The notes under the pieces were generated by a model, which was not told where the DNA came from, made no database searches, and saw nothing but the letters and a program-made list of their open reading frames with translations. A DNA stretch of 64,000 nt from Micromonospora terminaliae (GTDB lineage Bacteria; Actinomycetota; Actinomycetes; Mycobacteriales; Micromonosporaceae), in NCBI RefSeq assembly GCF_009671205.1, contig NZ_CP045309.1, positions 2,294,001 through 2,358,000 of the forward strand, read 5' to 3'. Both the position numbers and the translations under genes were made by a program. This document shows, piece by piece, positions 53,872 through 61,571 of this stretch. The first letter of the stretch is position 1. Each line of letters starts with the position of its first letter.

Positions 53872-54693
53872 ATGCCAGACGACGGCGATGTGGACATCGC
53901 GGGACGGGTGGGTGCCTACCGCCGGCAGCTGGCGGAGCAGCGGGTGGACCGGCTCCGGCCGGAGGCGGCCGCCGAGGGCCACGGAGACGCCGCGGACGGG
54001 CAGGTCAGAGTCGTCGCGTCGGCGGGCCGCCTGCGGTCCGTCGAGCTGGCCGCGCAGCTGATGCGGCTGTCCGGTGCTGATCTCGCCCCCGTCGTCGCGG
54101 AGGCGGCGAACAACGCGCTCACCGCTGCCCGCGCCGACTCGGTGAGCACCGAGCCCATGCCGGAGCTGTCCGGACTGGCCGACAGTCTCGCGGCGGCCGT
54201 CGCCGAGAGCGACCTGGCGTGGCGCCGCCTCCAGGGGGCGCTCGACGAGGCGATCGCCAAGGTGGGCCCGCGCACCGGGCTCGGCGGCGACGTCCCCATC
54301 CAGGAAACGTCCGACCTGCTCGGCGGCGTCATGGAGGTGCTCAGGTCGGCGCGGGGAGTCCCGTCCGATGCCGGCGAGTCCCAAGAGCCGGAGCGGCGGG
54401 GCGTGGGATCCGACGACGCGGGACACGTGTCGGCGGACGTCGACGCCGCCGGCCGCGTCGTACGCCTGGAGCTGCGCGCCGGCCGGCTCGCCTCCTGGCA
54501 GCTCGGCGAGCTGGTCGTCGAGGCGGTGAACCGGGCGCTGGACGAGGTGGAGACGGCGGACGCCGTACCGGTGGGGCCGGTCGGGGAGGACCTCGCCCGC
54601 CGGGTGGCCGAGCTGCAGGATGCCAGCGCGCGGCAGATGGCCGCGCTGACCGGGGCGTTGACCGGCATCATGGCGCGCATCCGGGAGCCGTGA
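53872..54693 (+). CDS. Tandem YbaB/EbfC-domain protein of WXG100 locus
   Basis: 273-aa protein with two YbaB-like halves: GQVRVVASAGRLRSVELAAQ ... LAPVVAEAANNALTAAR (residues about 42-87) and GHVSADVDAAGRVVRLELRA ... LGELVVEAVNRALDEVE (about 184-228), each followed by a long helix. YbaB proteins bind DNA or form dimers; shorter single-domain versions are commonly encoded just before WXG100 genes in actinobacterial type VII effector loci. A duplicated form may be an intramolecular dimer. The ATG is preceded by GGGGAGG (53858-53864), and a TAGGGT box lies 29 nt upstream of the start. First gene of the five-gene toxin module. Confidence 0.7.
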   Translation: MPDDGDVDIAGRVGAYRRQLAEQRVDRLRPEAAAEGHGDAADGQVRVVASAGRLRSVELAAQLMRLSGADLAPVVAEAANNALTAARADSVSTEPMPELSGLADSLAAAVAESDLAWRRLQGALDEAIAKVGPRTGLGGDVPIQETSDLLGGVMEVLRSARGVPSDAGESQEPERRGVGSDDAGHVSADVDAAGRVVRLELRAGRLASWQLGELVVEAVNRALDEVETADAVPVGPVGEDLARRVAELQDASARQMAALTGALTGIMARIREP

Positions 54694-54721
54694 CGATGAG
54701 CGAGGGTCGGGGTGACAGGCG

Positions 54722-55048
54722 ATGACCGGTGAGATCGAGATCAACCCGGAAGGGATCATCGACGCGGGCGACGACATCCTCGCCGCCGCGCAGCGCATCC
54801 GCTCCGCGGTCGCCGCCTTCAACGCCGAACTGGCGGCCTTCGGCGCCCCCTGGGGCGGCGACGATCTGGGCTCGCTCATCGGCATGGTGTACGAGACGAT
54901 CCGGGACCTGGCGATGGAGACCTACGACGCCAACGTGGTCGAGATCGAGGACATCGGCAAGCTGAGCCGGGTGATGGGCATGAACTACCAGGAGACCGAG
55001 CGGGCCATCGCCGAGCACCTCGGCCGCCTGCGCGAGATGTTGGGCTGA
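54722..55048 (+). CDS. WXG100-family (ESX-type) secretion partner
   Basis: 108-aa helical hairpin protein. The turn carries W44-G-G (GAPWGGDDLG), the WXG signature, between two long amphipathic helices. Tyr89-x3-Glu93 (NYQETERAI) fits the YxxxD/E type VII secretion signal. It sits 2 nt before a CpnT-like N-terminal-domain gene, as EsxE/EsxF precede CpnT in mycobacteria, so it probably forms the secretion heterodimer with that protein. Confidence 0.82.
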   Translation: MTGEIEINPEGIIDAGDDILAAAQRIRSAVAAFNAELAAFGAPWGGDDLGSLIGMVYETIRDLAMETYDANVVEIEDIGKLSRVMGMNYQETERAIAEHLGRLREMLG

Positions 55049-55050
55049 CC

Positions 55051-55545
55051 ATGGGCATGACGCTTCCCGCCGAGTTGGTGTCCCTGCTGGGCGTGCTCGG
55101 GTACACCTGGCCCGAGGCCGACGAGACGAAGCTGCTGGAGATGGGGCAGGCGTGGCTGGCGTTCCCCGACCGCCTGGCGGCTCCCGTGGCCGAGGCCGAT
55201 CGGTCGGCGCGGCAGGTCTGGACCGACAATCGCGACTCCGCCGTCGAGCGCTTCCAGGCGACCTGGGAGGCGGGCGACTCGGCGAAGACGAACCTCGACG
55301 ACGGCGCCGGCGCCGCGGCGTTGATCGGTGCCGGGCTGATGGTGTGCGCCGGCATCGTGCTCGCGCTGAAGATCAACGTGATCGTGCAGCTGACGCTGCT
55401 GGCCATCCAGATCGCGCAGGCGATCGCGACGGCCGCGGTCACCTTCGGGGCGTCGCTGCTGGAGATCCCGATCTTCAAACTCATCACCGGCGCCCTCATC
55501 GACCAGTTGCTGACCATGGCGACCGACGCGGTGCTCGGTGGGTAG
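55051..55545 (+). CDS. CpnT-like WXG100-type N-terminal domain with membrane helices
   Basis: 164-aa protein. The start LPAELVSLLGVLGYTWPEAD and ETKLLEMGQAWLAF matches the WXG100-like N-terminal domain of CpnT-type toxins. Helix RSARQVWTDNRDSAVERFQA follows, then a hydrophobic stretch (about 100-160: ALIGAGLMVCAGIVLALKIN, IVQLTLLAIQIAQAIATAAV) that could insert in a membrane. In related loci this region continues into a C-terminal toxin in one polypeptide; here a TAG ends it and the EndoU frame begins eight bases earlier (55538). The split may be genuine translational coupling or a recent frameshift. Confidence 0.72.
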   Translation: MGMTLPAELVSLLGVLGYTWPEADETKLLEMGQAWLAFPDRLAAPVAEADRSARQVWTDNRDSAVERFQATWEAGDSAKTNLDDGAGAAALIGAGLMVCAGIVLALKINVIVQLTLLAIQIAQAIATAAVTFGASLLEIPIFKLITGALIDQLLTMATDAVLGG

Positions 55546-56026
55546 CCGCGGCAAGGCCGGCCTGTTCCGGCCCGTGGAGAAGTGGCTCCGGGCGCGGATG
55601 CGCCACCGCCGCTACGAGCACGTCTTCCGCGGCCACGTCAACACCAACGCCAGCCCGCCCCGCGGCACCGGCTTCCACCACCGCTTCCTCGGCGAGAACC
55701 CGCCGGGAGCGCGGGTCCGGGTCGACGCCAACGGGCGGGAGATGATCCTGGAGCGCTACGTCGACGGCACGTACCGGGCCCGGGTCGACGTGCAGGACGC
55801 GACCGGCGTCTGGCGCCAGAAGCGGGGCGCCAGCACGTTCTTCCCCGACAACTGGACACCCCAGCGCGTCGACGAGACCATCGAGGGCGCGTTCCGGGCG
55901 GGGGGTCCCCACCCCGGGGATCCGAACAAGTGGCAGGGTAGGGCCAACGGGCTGCTGGTGGAGGGCTTCTACAATCCCGGCGGCACGACGTGGTATTCGG
56001 CCTGGCCGGTGGCGGGGGGCAACTGA
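55538..56026 (+). CDS. Bacterial EndoU nuclease toxin
   Basis: 162-aa C-terminal-type toxin with a bacterial EndoU domain: YEHVFRGHVN (His28, His33), GFHHRF (His47/48), the GTYRARVDVQ strand, Lys95 and STFFPDNWTPQRVDETIEGA (99-118). EndoU enzymes cleave RNA, often tRNA, with a His-His-Lys site; these residues appear present. It starts at a GTG overlapping the upstream stop by eight bases and has no secretion signal itself, so export would require fusion (by frameshifting) or partnership with the CpnT-like protein. The adjacent downstream gene is the likely antidote. Confidence 0.8.
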   Translation: MGSRGKAGLFRPVEKWLRARMRHRRYEHVFRGHVNTNASPPRGTGFHHRFLGENPPGARVRVDANGREMILERYVDGTYRARVDVQDATGVWRQKRGASTFFPDNWTPQRVDETIEGAFRAGGPHPGDPNKWQGRANGLLVEGFYNPGGTTWYSAWPVAGGN

Positions 56027-56029
56027 CAC

Positions 56030-56446
56030 ATGCAGGACGGCATCGAGTTCCAGCGGAACCAGTACGGCGCGCCTTCCATGACGACGCGCAACGGGCACTT
56101 CCGCGACCTGGGCTCCCAGTTGGTGAGCGACATCCAGACGTACGCCCCGGACTGCCTGGAGCTGCTGCAGTGCATCGACGATGTGACGTCCGGACGGTCC
56201 GCGTACGAGGAGTTCGAGGGAAACTCCGCCGTGGTGCGCTGCACGCCCGATGGTGTGACCGTGGAGAGCCTCGGGCCGGTGCCGTCCGGGACGACCTACA
56301 CCGTCGACGAGGCCCGCGACGTGATCCTCCGCTACTTCGACTTCCTGGCGCCGTCGCCCGCCGAGAAGAAGCGGCACCTGGCCACCTGGGAGGGGGAGAA
56401 CGGCCGGCCGTTCCCCGGCCGGGCACTGCTGCGCCTCACCGACTGA
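56030..56446 (+). CDS. Probable immunity protein for EndoU toxin
   Basis: 138-aa acidic protein (many Asp/Glu, few Lys) starting 3 nt after the toxin stop. No named immunity family was recognised. Visible blocks are EFQRNQYGAPSMTTRNGHFR, LVSDIQTYAPDCLELLQCID and VDEARDVILRYFDFLAPSP. Size, acidity, cytoplasmic nature and position directly after a nuclease toxin support an immunity role (inference). A terminator follows, closing the module. Confidence 0.6.
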   Translation: MQDGIEFQRNQYGAPSMTTRNGHFRDLGSQLVSDIQTYAPDCLELLQCIDDVTSGRSAYEEFEGNSAVVRCTPDGVTVESLGPVPSGTTYTVDEARDVILRYFDFLAPSPAEKKRHLATWEGENGRPFPGRALLRLTD

Positions 56447-56480
56447 GGCCGGACGGCCGTGGACCGGTCCGGCGCCGGGC

Positions 56481-56514
56481 CGGTCGCGCCGGCGGGTCAG
56501 CGCCGGCGCGACCG
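56481..56514. terminator. Bidirectional hairpin terminator
   Basis: Perfect 14-bp stem (CGGTCGCGCCGGCG pairing with CGCCGGCGCGACCG) with a 6-nt loop, between the convergent immunity and DUF4127 genes. Confidence 0.75.
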
Positions 56515-56522
56515 TCTGCCGG

Positions 56523-58163
56523 TCAGGACAGCTGCAGCCGGGGCTCCAGGATCACCTCGAAGAGCCGGTCCCACGGCAACTCGACGCGCGCCGACTCGAA
56601 GCGCGTCAGCGTCGCCGTGAACGTCGTCGCGCCGCGCCGGCCCAGCACCACGCGGTGCCCCGCGAAGTGGTCGGCGAAGTACCGCTCGGTCAGCGGCACC
56701 AGCCGCTCGCGTACCCAGCCGTCGAAATAGCTCTTCTGCTCCGGCTTGAGCGCAAGCGGATCCCAGCCCTGCGCCCGCGCGTGCGCGTACGCCTCGACCT
56801 GCACGATGTTCTTCCACGGGTCGTCCTTGACGAACCGGTAGAGCAGGTATTCGGCGTGCGCCCGGCCGGGCCCCCGCAGCTCGGGCACGCCGAAGCCGCT
56901 GCCCGAGGAACGCAGGTACGCCCACCGCGCGGTGCCGTGCCCGAGCGCCAGTCCGAGGGCGTTGCCGCCGGTGTTCCACCCCGAGTACGACAGCAGCGCG
57001 GCCAGGTCCAGGCCGCTCTCCATTCGCGCGACCAGCTCGTGGTCGGCCTTGTTGACGATGAGCGGGTCCACCACGACGACCGGGGTGCCGGCGGCCAGCA
57101 GCGCGCCGATCCGCCCGACGAAGGCGTCCAGGTCGGCGGCCCGCCGGGCGGGCGCCGCCGAGGGGGTGTTCACGGCGAGCACGATGTCCGCGTCGCCGCC
57201 GACGACCCGGCCGCCCACAGCGGCCACGTGCCGGCGGATGTTCTCCGCGAACGGGATGCCCTCCAGCTGGGCGGTCCAGTCCTCGCCGGAGACGCCCGCG
57301 TACTCCACCCGGTAGGTGGGCGTCGTGCCGGCCGCGATCACCCGGGCCACCAGCAACGCGTCCACCTCGTCGGCGCCCGGGAAGATCTCCACCCGGTCGC
57401 CGACGCCGAGCCGGGCGACGAGCGCCTCCAGCTCCACCCGCTCCGCCCGGGCCAGCCCGACCGGCGCGGTGTCGTCCTCGGAGAGCACGAGGTGGCTGAT
57501 GGTGCCGTCGGCCACCCACTCGATCATCAACCGGTTGACCTGGTGGTTGCGGGCTCGCGCGGCGAGATAGTCCTCGACGACCTGGTCGGGGATCTGCGCC
57601 CGGACGGCGTCGAGCTGGGCCCGCAGCTCCTCCTGCCCGAGGTTGACCACCTGGTCGTAGAGCTTCGCCCAGCTGACCAGCGCGTCGCGGTACCGGTCCA
57701 GGTCGGTGCCGGTGCTGGTGATGGCGAGGCGCTGGATGGTGTCGTGCACCTCGATCACGGCGTCCGGCCGGGTGGCGCGCAGGTTCCGGACGGCGGCCAG
57801 GTTGTCCAGGGCGGCGGCCAGGGTCGGTGCGGCCGTCCGGGAGGCGATCAGGCCGCCGTAGGCGAGCATGCTCACCGAGATCACGTACCCGTCGGCGTCG
57901 CCCGTGGCGCCAAGCCAACGGGCGATGGCGGCCCCGTCGCCGGGGGTGAAGAAGCGGCCCAGCAACTCCCGCGGCGGCAGCTGCACCTCGGCGCCGGCGC
58001 TCGCCGCGGTCATCTGCGGGGCGTAGGTGTTGACCGGCCGGTCGTCCAGCGGCACCAGCGCCACGGTCGGCTGCCGCCCGGCGGGCCCGGCGAGGGCCGG
58101 CCGGCCGATGGCCACGGTGGCCAGCCCGGCCACGCCGGTGGCCAGGAGGGTACGTCTTCTCAT
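56523..58163 (-). CDS. Tat-exported DUF4127 family protein
   Basis: 546-aa member of the DUF4127 family. The N-terminus MRRRTLLATGVAGLATVAIG followed by RPALA is a Tat-like signal, so it is probably exported. Conserved blocks are VALVPLDDRPVNTYAPQ near the start, VISVSMLAYGGLIASR, LVLSEDDTAPVG, and YSGWNTGGNALGLALGHGTA. Function is unproven; the family occurs with sugar transporters and amino-sugar genes. An ATG at 58163 with GGGAG nearby is used; longer in-frame starts lack the signal context. Last gene of the NanE operon, 2 nt after nanE. Confidence 0.8.
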   Translation of the reverse strand: MRRRTLLATGVAGLATVAIGRPALAGPAGRQPTVALVPLDDRPVNTYAPQMTAASAGAEVQLPPRELLGRFFTPGDGAAIARWLGATGDADGYVISVSMLAYGGLIASRTAAPTLAAALDNLAAVRNLRATRPDAVIEVHDTIQRLAITSTGTDLDRYRDALVSWAKLYDQVVNLGQEELRAQLDAVRAQIPDQVVEDYLAARARNHQVNRLMIEWVADGTISHLVLSEDDTAPVGLARAERVELEALVARLGVGDRVEIFPGADEVDALLVARVIAAGTTPTYRVEYAGVSGEDWTAQLEGIPFAENIRRHVAAVGGRVVGGDADIVLAVNTPSAAPARRAADLDAFVGRIGALLAAGTPVVVVDPLIVNKADHELVARMESGLDLAALLSYSGWNTGGNALGLALGHGTARWAYLRSSGSGFGVPELRGPGRAHAEYLLYRFVKDDPWKNIVQVEAYAHARAQGWDPLALKPEQKSYFDGWVRERLVPLTERYFADHFAGHRVVLGRRGATTFTATLTRFESARVELPWDRLFEVILEPRLQLS

Positions 58164-58165
58164 GC

Positions 58166-58873
58166 TCACTCCCTCTTCTCCCGCGCGCTCGCCCCACGGG
58201 GGGTGGCCGGCACGAGCCGGCGGGTGATCCACAGCGGTGAGGTAACGGCGTTGCCCATCACCACCGCGTGCGCCCCCGCCGCGAAGGCCCGGCCGATCTG
58301 TTCCGTGGTGCGGTACCGCCCTTCGGCGATCACCGGCACGGACAGCTGTGCGACGAGTCGCGCCACGAGCCCGAGGTCGGGCCCGTCAGTCGGTGGGCTG
58401 GCCGGCGTGTAGCCGGACAGCGTGGTGGCGACGGCGTCCGCGCCGGCCTCGACGGCGGCGACACCCTCGGCCGCGGTCGAGATGTCGGCCAGGATCAGCG
58501 CGTCGGTCCGCTCCCGGATCAGGCGGACCGTGTCGCCGAAGGTGCGGCCGTCCGGCCGGGGGCGGTCCGTGGCGTCGATCGCGATGATGTCCGCGCCGGC
58601 CAGCGCCACGTCGAGGGCGTGCGCCGCGGTCGGGGTGATGAAGACGCCCTCGGTGCCGTGCTTGTACAGCCCGATCAACGGCACGTCGACGACGGGGCGT
58701 ACCGCGGCGATGTCATCCGGCCCGTTGACCCGGACCGCCACGGCGCCGCCGCGGACCACCGCGGCCGCGACCCGTGCCTGGACGTACGGGTCCCGCATCG
58801 GGTCGTCCGGGTCGTCGGGCAGCGGCTGGCAGGACACCACCAGCCCACCGGCCAGTTCGTCGAGCGCGTTCAC
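58166..58873 (-). CDS. nanE: N-acetylmannosamine-6-phosphate 2-epimerase NanE-like
   Basis: 235-aa TIM-barrel epimerase that would convert ManNAc-6-P to GlcNAc-6-P. NanE signatures are LVVSCQPLPDDP, the catalytic Lys in IGLYKHGTEGVFITPT, DATDRPRPDG, ADISTAAEGVAAVEAGADAV and VIAEGRYRT. The GTG start overlaps the ROK kinase stop (GTGA), so kinase and epimerase are coupled, matching the NanK-NanE order of ManNAc/sialic-acid use. No sialate lyase (nanA) is visible in the window, so ManNAc or a ManNAc-containing glycan may be the entry sugar. Confidence 0.88.
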   Translation of the reverse strand: MNALDELAGGLVVSCQPLPDDPDDPMRDPYVQARVAAAVVRGGAVAVRVNGPDDIAAVRPVVDVPLIGLYKHGTEGVFITPTAAHALDVALAGADIIAIDATDRPRPDGRTFGDTVRLIRERTDALILADISTAAEGVAAVEAGADAVATTLSGYTPASPPTDGPDLGLVARLVAQLSVPVIAEGRYRTTEQIGRAFAAGAHAVVMGNAVTSPLWITRRLVPATPRGASAREKRE

Positions 58874-59784
58874 TCGCTGGTCCTTTCGAGGTCGTGACTG
58901 TCCATGGCCAGCCGGGCCGCGCCGACCAGGACGGCGTCGGCGCCCAGCGCGGCGGGCCGCAGCGGCACGCCGGCCCAGCCGGCCGGCAGTTCGGCGGCGT
59001 AGGCGGCCGACGCGGCGGGCAGCAGCGCGCCGGCCGCGCCGCCGGCCACGAGGACGGCGTCCGGATCGAGCAGGGCCACCAGCCCCGCCAGGGCCGCGCC
59101 GAGGGCGCCTCCGGCCCGGTCCACGACCCGCCGTGCGACCGCGTCGCCGGCCGCCGCGCGGTCCGCCACGGTCCGGCCGGTGACCCGCGTTCCGGTGGCG
59201 AGGGTGTACGCGGCGGCCAGCCCGCTGCCCGAGGCGATCGCCTCGAGGTGCCCGTGCCGGCCGCATCCGCACCGCAGTCGCCCGGCGCCCGGTGCCGGCA
59301 GGTGCCCCACCTCGCCGGCGGCGCCGCGGGCACCGGCCTCGACCCGGCCGCCGCGGACGATGGCCCCGCCCAGCCCGGTGCCCACGGCCACCAGCAGCAC
59401 GTGGGTGCGGTCCCGTCCGGCGCCGGCCCAGCATTCGCCGAGCGCGGCGGCGTTCACGTCGTTGGTGACCCGCACGGGCCGGTCCAGCCGGTCGGCCAGC
59501 GCGTCCGCGACCGGGGTGCCCGCCCAGCCGGGCAGGCTGTCGGTGGCGTACCGGATGCCGCCCGTCGCGGGGTCGACCGTGCCCGCCGTGCCCACCCCCA
59601 CCGGCCCGGGGGCCGCGGCGAGCAGGCCGGCGGCCAGCCGCGCGGCGCCGTCCAGCACGGCCTCGGGCCCGGACCGGGCGGGCGTGGGGGCCTCGCGGCG
59701 CGCCCGCACCCGCCCGTCCCGGTCGACCAGCGCGGCCGCCGTCTTCGTGCCGCCGATGTCGATGCCGACGACCGGCGCCGTCAT
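58870..59784 (-). CDS. ROK sugar kinase, NanK-like
   Basis: 304-aa ROK kinase: GIDIGGTKTAAALVD, VAVGTGLGGAIVRGG, GAAGEVGHLPAPGAG and DPDAVLVAGGAAGALL. The zinc motif reads CGCGRHGHLE, with His in place of the last Cys, so metal binding may be altered. Beside NanE it most likely phosphorylates N-acetylmannosamine. The ATG at 59784 overlaps the permease stop (ATGA); the frame is open much further upstream, but that is the out-of-frame shadow of the permease. Confidence 0.87.
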   Translation of the reverse strand: MTAPVVGIDIGGTKTAAALVDRDGRVRARREAPTPARSGPEAVLDGAARLAAGLLAAAPGPVGVGTAGTVDPATGGIRYATDSLPGWAGTPVADALADRLDRPVRVTNDVNAAALGECWAGAGRDRTHVLLVAVGTGLGGAIVRGGRVEAGARGAAGEVGHLPAPGAGRLRCGCGRHGHLEAIASGSGLAAAYTLATGTRVTGRTVADRAAAGDAVARRVVDRAGGALGAALAGLVALLDPDAVLVAGGAAGALLPAASAAYAAELPAGWAGVPLRPAALGADAVLVGAARLAMDSHDLERTSE

Positions 59785-60623
59785 CCCTTGAGACCGGTGT
59801 GCGCGAGGCCCTCGACGAACTGCTTCTGCGCGATGACGAACACCACGAGGACCGGCAGCGCGGTCATCGACGCGGCGGCCAGCTGCACGTCCCACATCGG
59901 GCCGCCGTAGGCGTCGACGAACTGGGTGAGCGCCTGGGGCAGCGTGAACTTCTCCGGCGAGGAGAGGAACACGATCGGTTCCAGGTAGAGGTTCCAGCTG
60001 TGCAGGAAGGTGAAGATGGCCACCGCGCCGAGCGCCGGCCGCGACAGCGGCAGGGCGATCCGCCAGAAGGTGGCGAACCGGCCCAGCCCGTCGACCCGGG
60101 CCGCCTCCTCCAGCTCGCCGGGGAGGCTGATGAAGAACTGCCGCATGATGAACGTCGCCAGCACGCTGGGCGCGCCGAAGATCGGCACCAGGATGAGCGG
60201 CCAGTGGGTGTTGACCAGGCCGAGCTTGAAGAACATCTGGAACAGCGGCACGATCGTCACCTCGCTGGGGATGAGCAGGCCCGCGAGGACGACCAGGAAC
60301 AACACGTTCTGGCCGCGGAACCGGATGCGCGCGAAGGCGTACCCGGCCAGGGCCGACACGGCCAGGGTGCCGACCGTGACCACCAGCGCGATGTAGAGGC
60401 TGTTCAGGTACTGCTGCCCGAACGGCTGCAGCTCGAACACCCGCCGGTACGCGTCGAGCCGCGGGTTGGTCGGCAGCAGGTCCGGCGGGAAGGCGAAGAT
60501 GTCCGCCACCGGCTTCAGCGACGAGGTGACCATCCACCACGTGGGGAAGACGAACGGGATCGCCAGGACCAGCAGCACCCCGTAGAGCACCAGCTTGGTC
60601 CGCCGCGACAGGTCACGACTCAT
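59781..60623 (-). CDS. Sugar ABC permease, MalG-type
   Basis: 280-aa permease of the carbohydrate CUT1 class. N-terminal helix LVLYGVLLVLAIPFVFPTWW, long periplasmic loop, and the EAA loop EEAARVDGLGRFATFWRIAL are visible; the C-terminus AQKQFVEGLAHTGLKG is the CUT1 hallmark. It overlaps the MalF-type gene by 11 nt and the ROK kinase by four. Confidence 0.92.
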   Translation of the reverse strand: MSRDLSRRTKLVLYGVLLVLAIPFVFPTWWMVTSSLKPVADIFAFPPDLLPTNPRLDAYRRVFELQPFGQQYLNSLYIALVVTVGTLAVSALAGYAFARIRFRGQNVLFLVVLAGLLIPSEVTIVPLFQMFFKLGLVNTHWPLILVPIFGAPSVLATFIMRQFFISLPGELEEAARVDGLGRFATFWRIALPLSRPALGAVAIFTFLHSWNLYLEPIVFLSSPEKFTLPQALTQFVDAYGGPMWDVQLAAASMTALPVLVVFVIAQKQFVEGLAHTGLKG

Positions 60624-61560
60624 GGAAGACCCACCTCTTGCGCATCTGCCACTGCAGCACGGTGAGGGCGAGCACGATGGCGAACAGGACGATCGACAGC
60701 GTGGCGCCGTAGCCGAAGTGATGGAACTGGAAGGCCTGCTGGTACAGGTAGTAGACGAGCACCGTCGTCGACGTGCCCGGCCCGCCCTGGGTGAGCACCG
60801 CGATCTGTGCGAAGACCTGCAGCGACCCGACCACGGTGATGATCGAGGTGAGCATGATCGTCGGGCTGATCAGCGGCACGGTGATCCGCCAGAACTGCCG
60901 CAGCCGGCTCGCCCCGTCGACCTGCGCGGCCTCGTACAGCTCGGCCGGCACGCCCTGCAGGGCGGCCAGGAACAGCACCATGTTCAGGCCGACGTTCTTG
61001 AACACCTGCACGACGATCACCGACAGCATCGCGGTTCCCTCCCCGCGCAGCCAGTTCGGCCCGTCGACGCCGACGGTGTCGAGCAGGCTGTTCAGCCCGC
61101 CGTTGTCCTGCAGCAGGAAGCCCCACACGATGGTCCACGCCACCAGCGAGACGACCACGGGGGAGAAGAACAGTGTGCGGAACAGGATCGTGCCCCGCAG
61201 CTTCTGGTTGAGCAGGACGGCCAGCAGCAGCGCGAGGGCGAGGTTGAACACCACGAGGCCGACCGAAAACAGCCCGGTGGCGCGCAGCACCGCGCCGAGG
61301 TTGGGGTCGTCCGCGAGAGCCTGGTAGTTGTCGGTGCCCACGAAGTCGAAGGTCCCGGCGAGCACGTTCCACTCGTGGAGGCTGTACCAGACCACGAGGA
61401 CCAGCGGCAGGATCACGAAGACGGCGCTGCCGAGCAGCTGCGGGGTGATGAACAGGTAACCGGTGAGCTGGTCCCGGCGACGGGTGGTCCAGAACGGCCG
61501 GGCCCGGCCCGGGGTGGGCCCGGCAGTCGCCGGGCCCACCCTGGTGTCCGTCTGGGTCAT
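60613..61560 (-). CDS. Sugar ABC permease, MalF-type
   Basis: 315-aa CUT1 permease with six helices: GYLFITPQLLGSAVFVILPL, YSLHEWN, the FFSPVVVSLVAWTIVWGFLL helix and the EAA loop YEAAQVDGASRLRQFWRITV. The ATG at 61560 gives the standard 30-residue cytoplasmic N-terminus; further upstream the open frame is a shadow of the binding-protein gene. It lies 11 nt after the binding-protein stop. Confidence 0.92.
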   Translation of the reverse strand: MTQTDTRVGPATAGPTPGRARPFWTTRRRDQLTGYLFITPQLLGSAVFVILPLVLVVWYSLHEWNVLAGTFDFVGTDNYQALADDPNLGAVLRATGLFSVGLVVFNLALALLLAVLLNQKLRGTILFRTLFFSPVVVSLVAWTIVWGFLLQDNGGLNSLLDTVGVDGPNWLRGEGTAMLSVIVVQVFKNVGLNMVLFLAALQGVPAELYEAAQVDGASRLRQFWRITVPLISPTIMLTSIITVVGSLQVFAQIAVLTQGGPGTSTTVLVYYLYQQAFQFHHFGYGATLSIVLFAIVLALTVLQWQMRKRWVFHES

Positions 61561-61571
61561 GGTCCTCAGCC

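Noticed and set aside
58874..59434. 422-aa N-terminally extended NanE frame
   Set aside because: The extension is an out-of-frame reading of the ROK kinase; the GTG at 58873 overlaps the kinase stop and gives normal NanE length.
59785..60540. 556-aa extended ROK kinase frame
   Set aside because: Upstream residues are a shadow of the MalG-type permease; the ATG at 59784 starts directly with the ROK phosphate motif.
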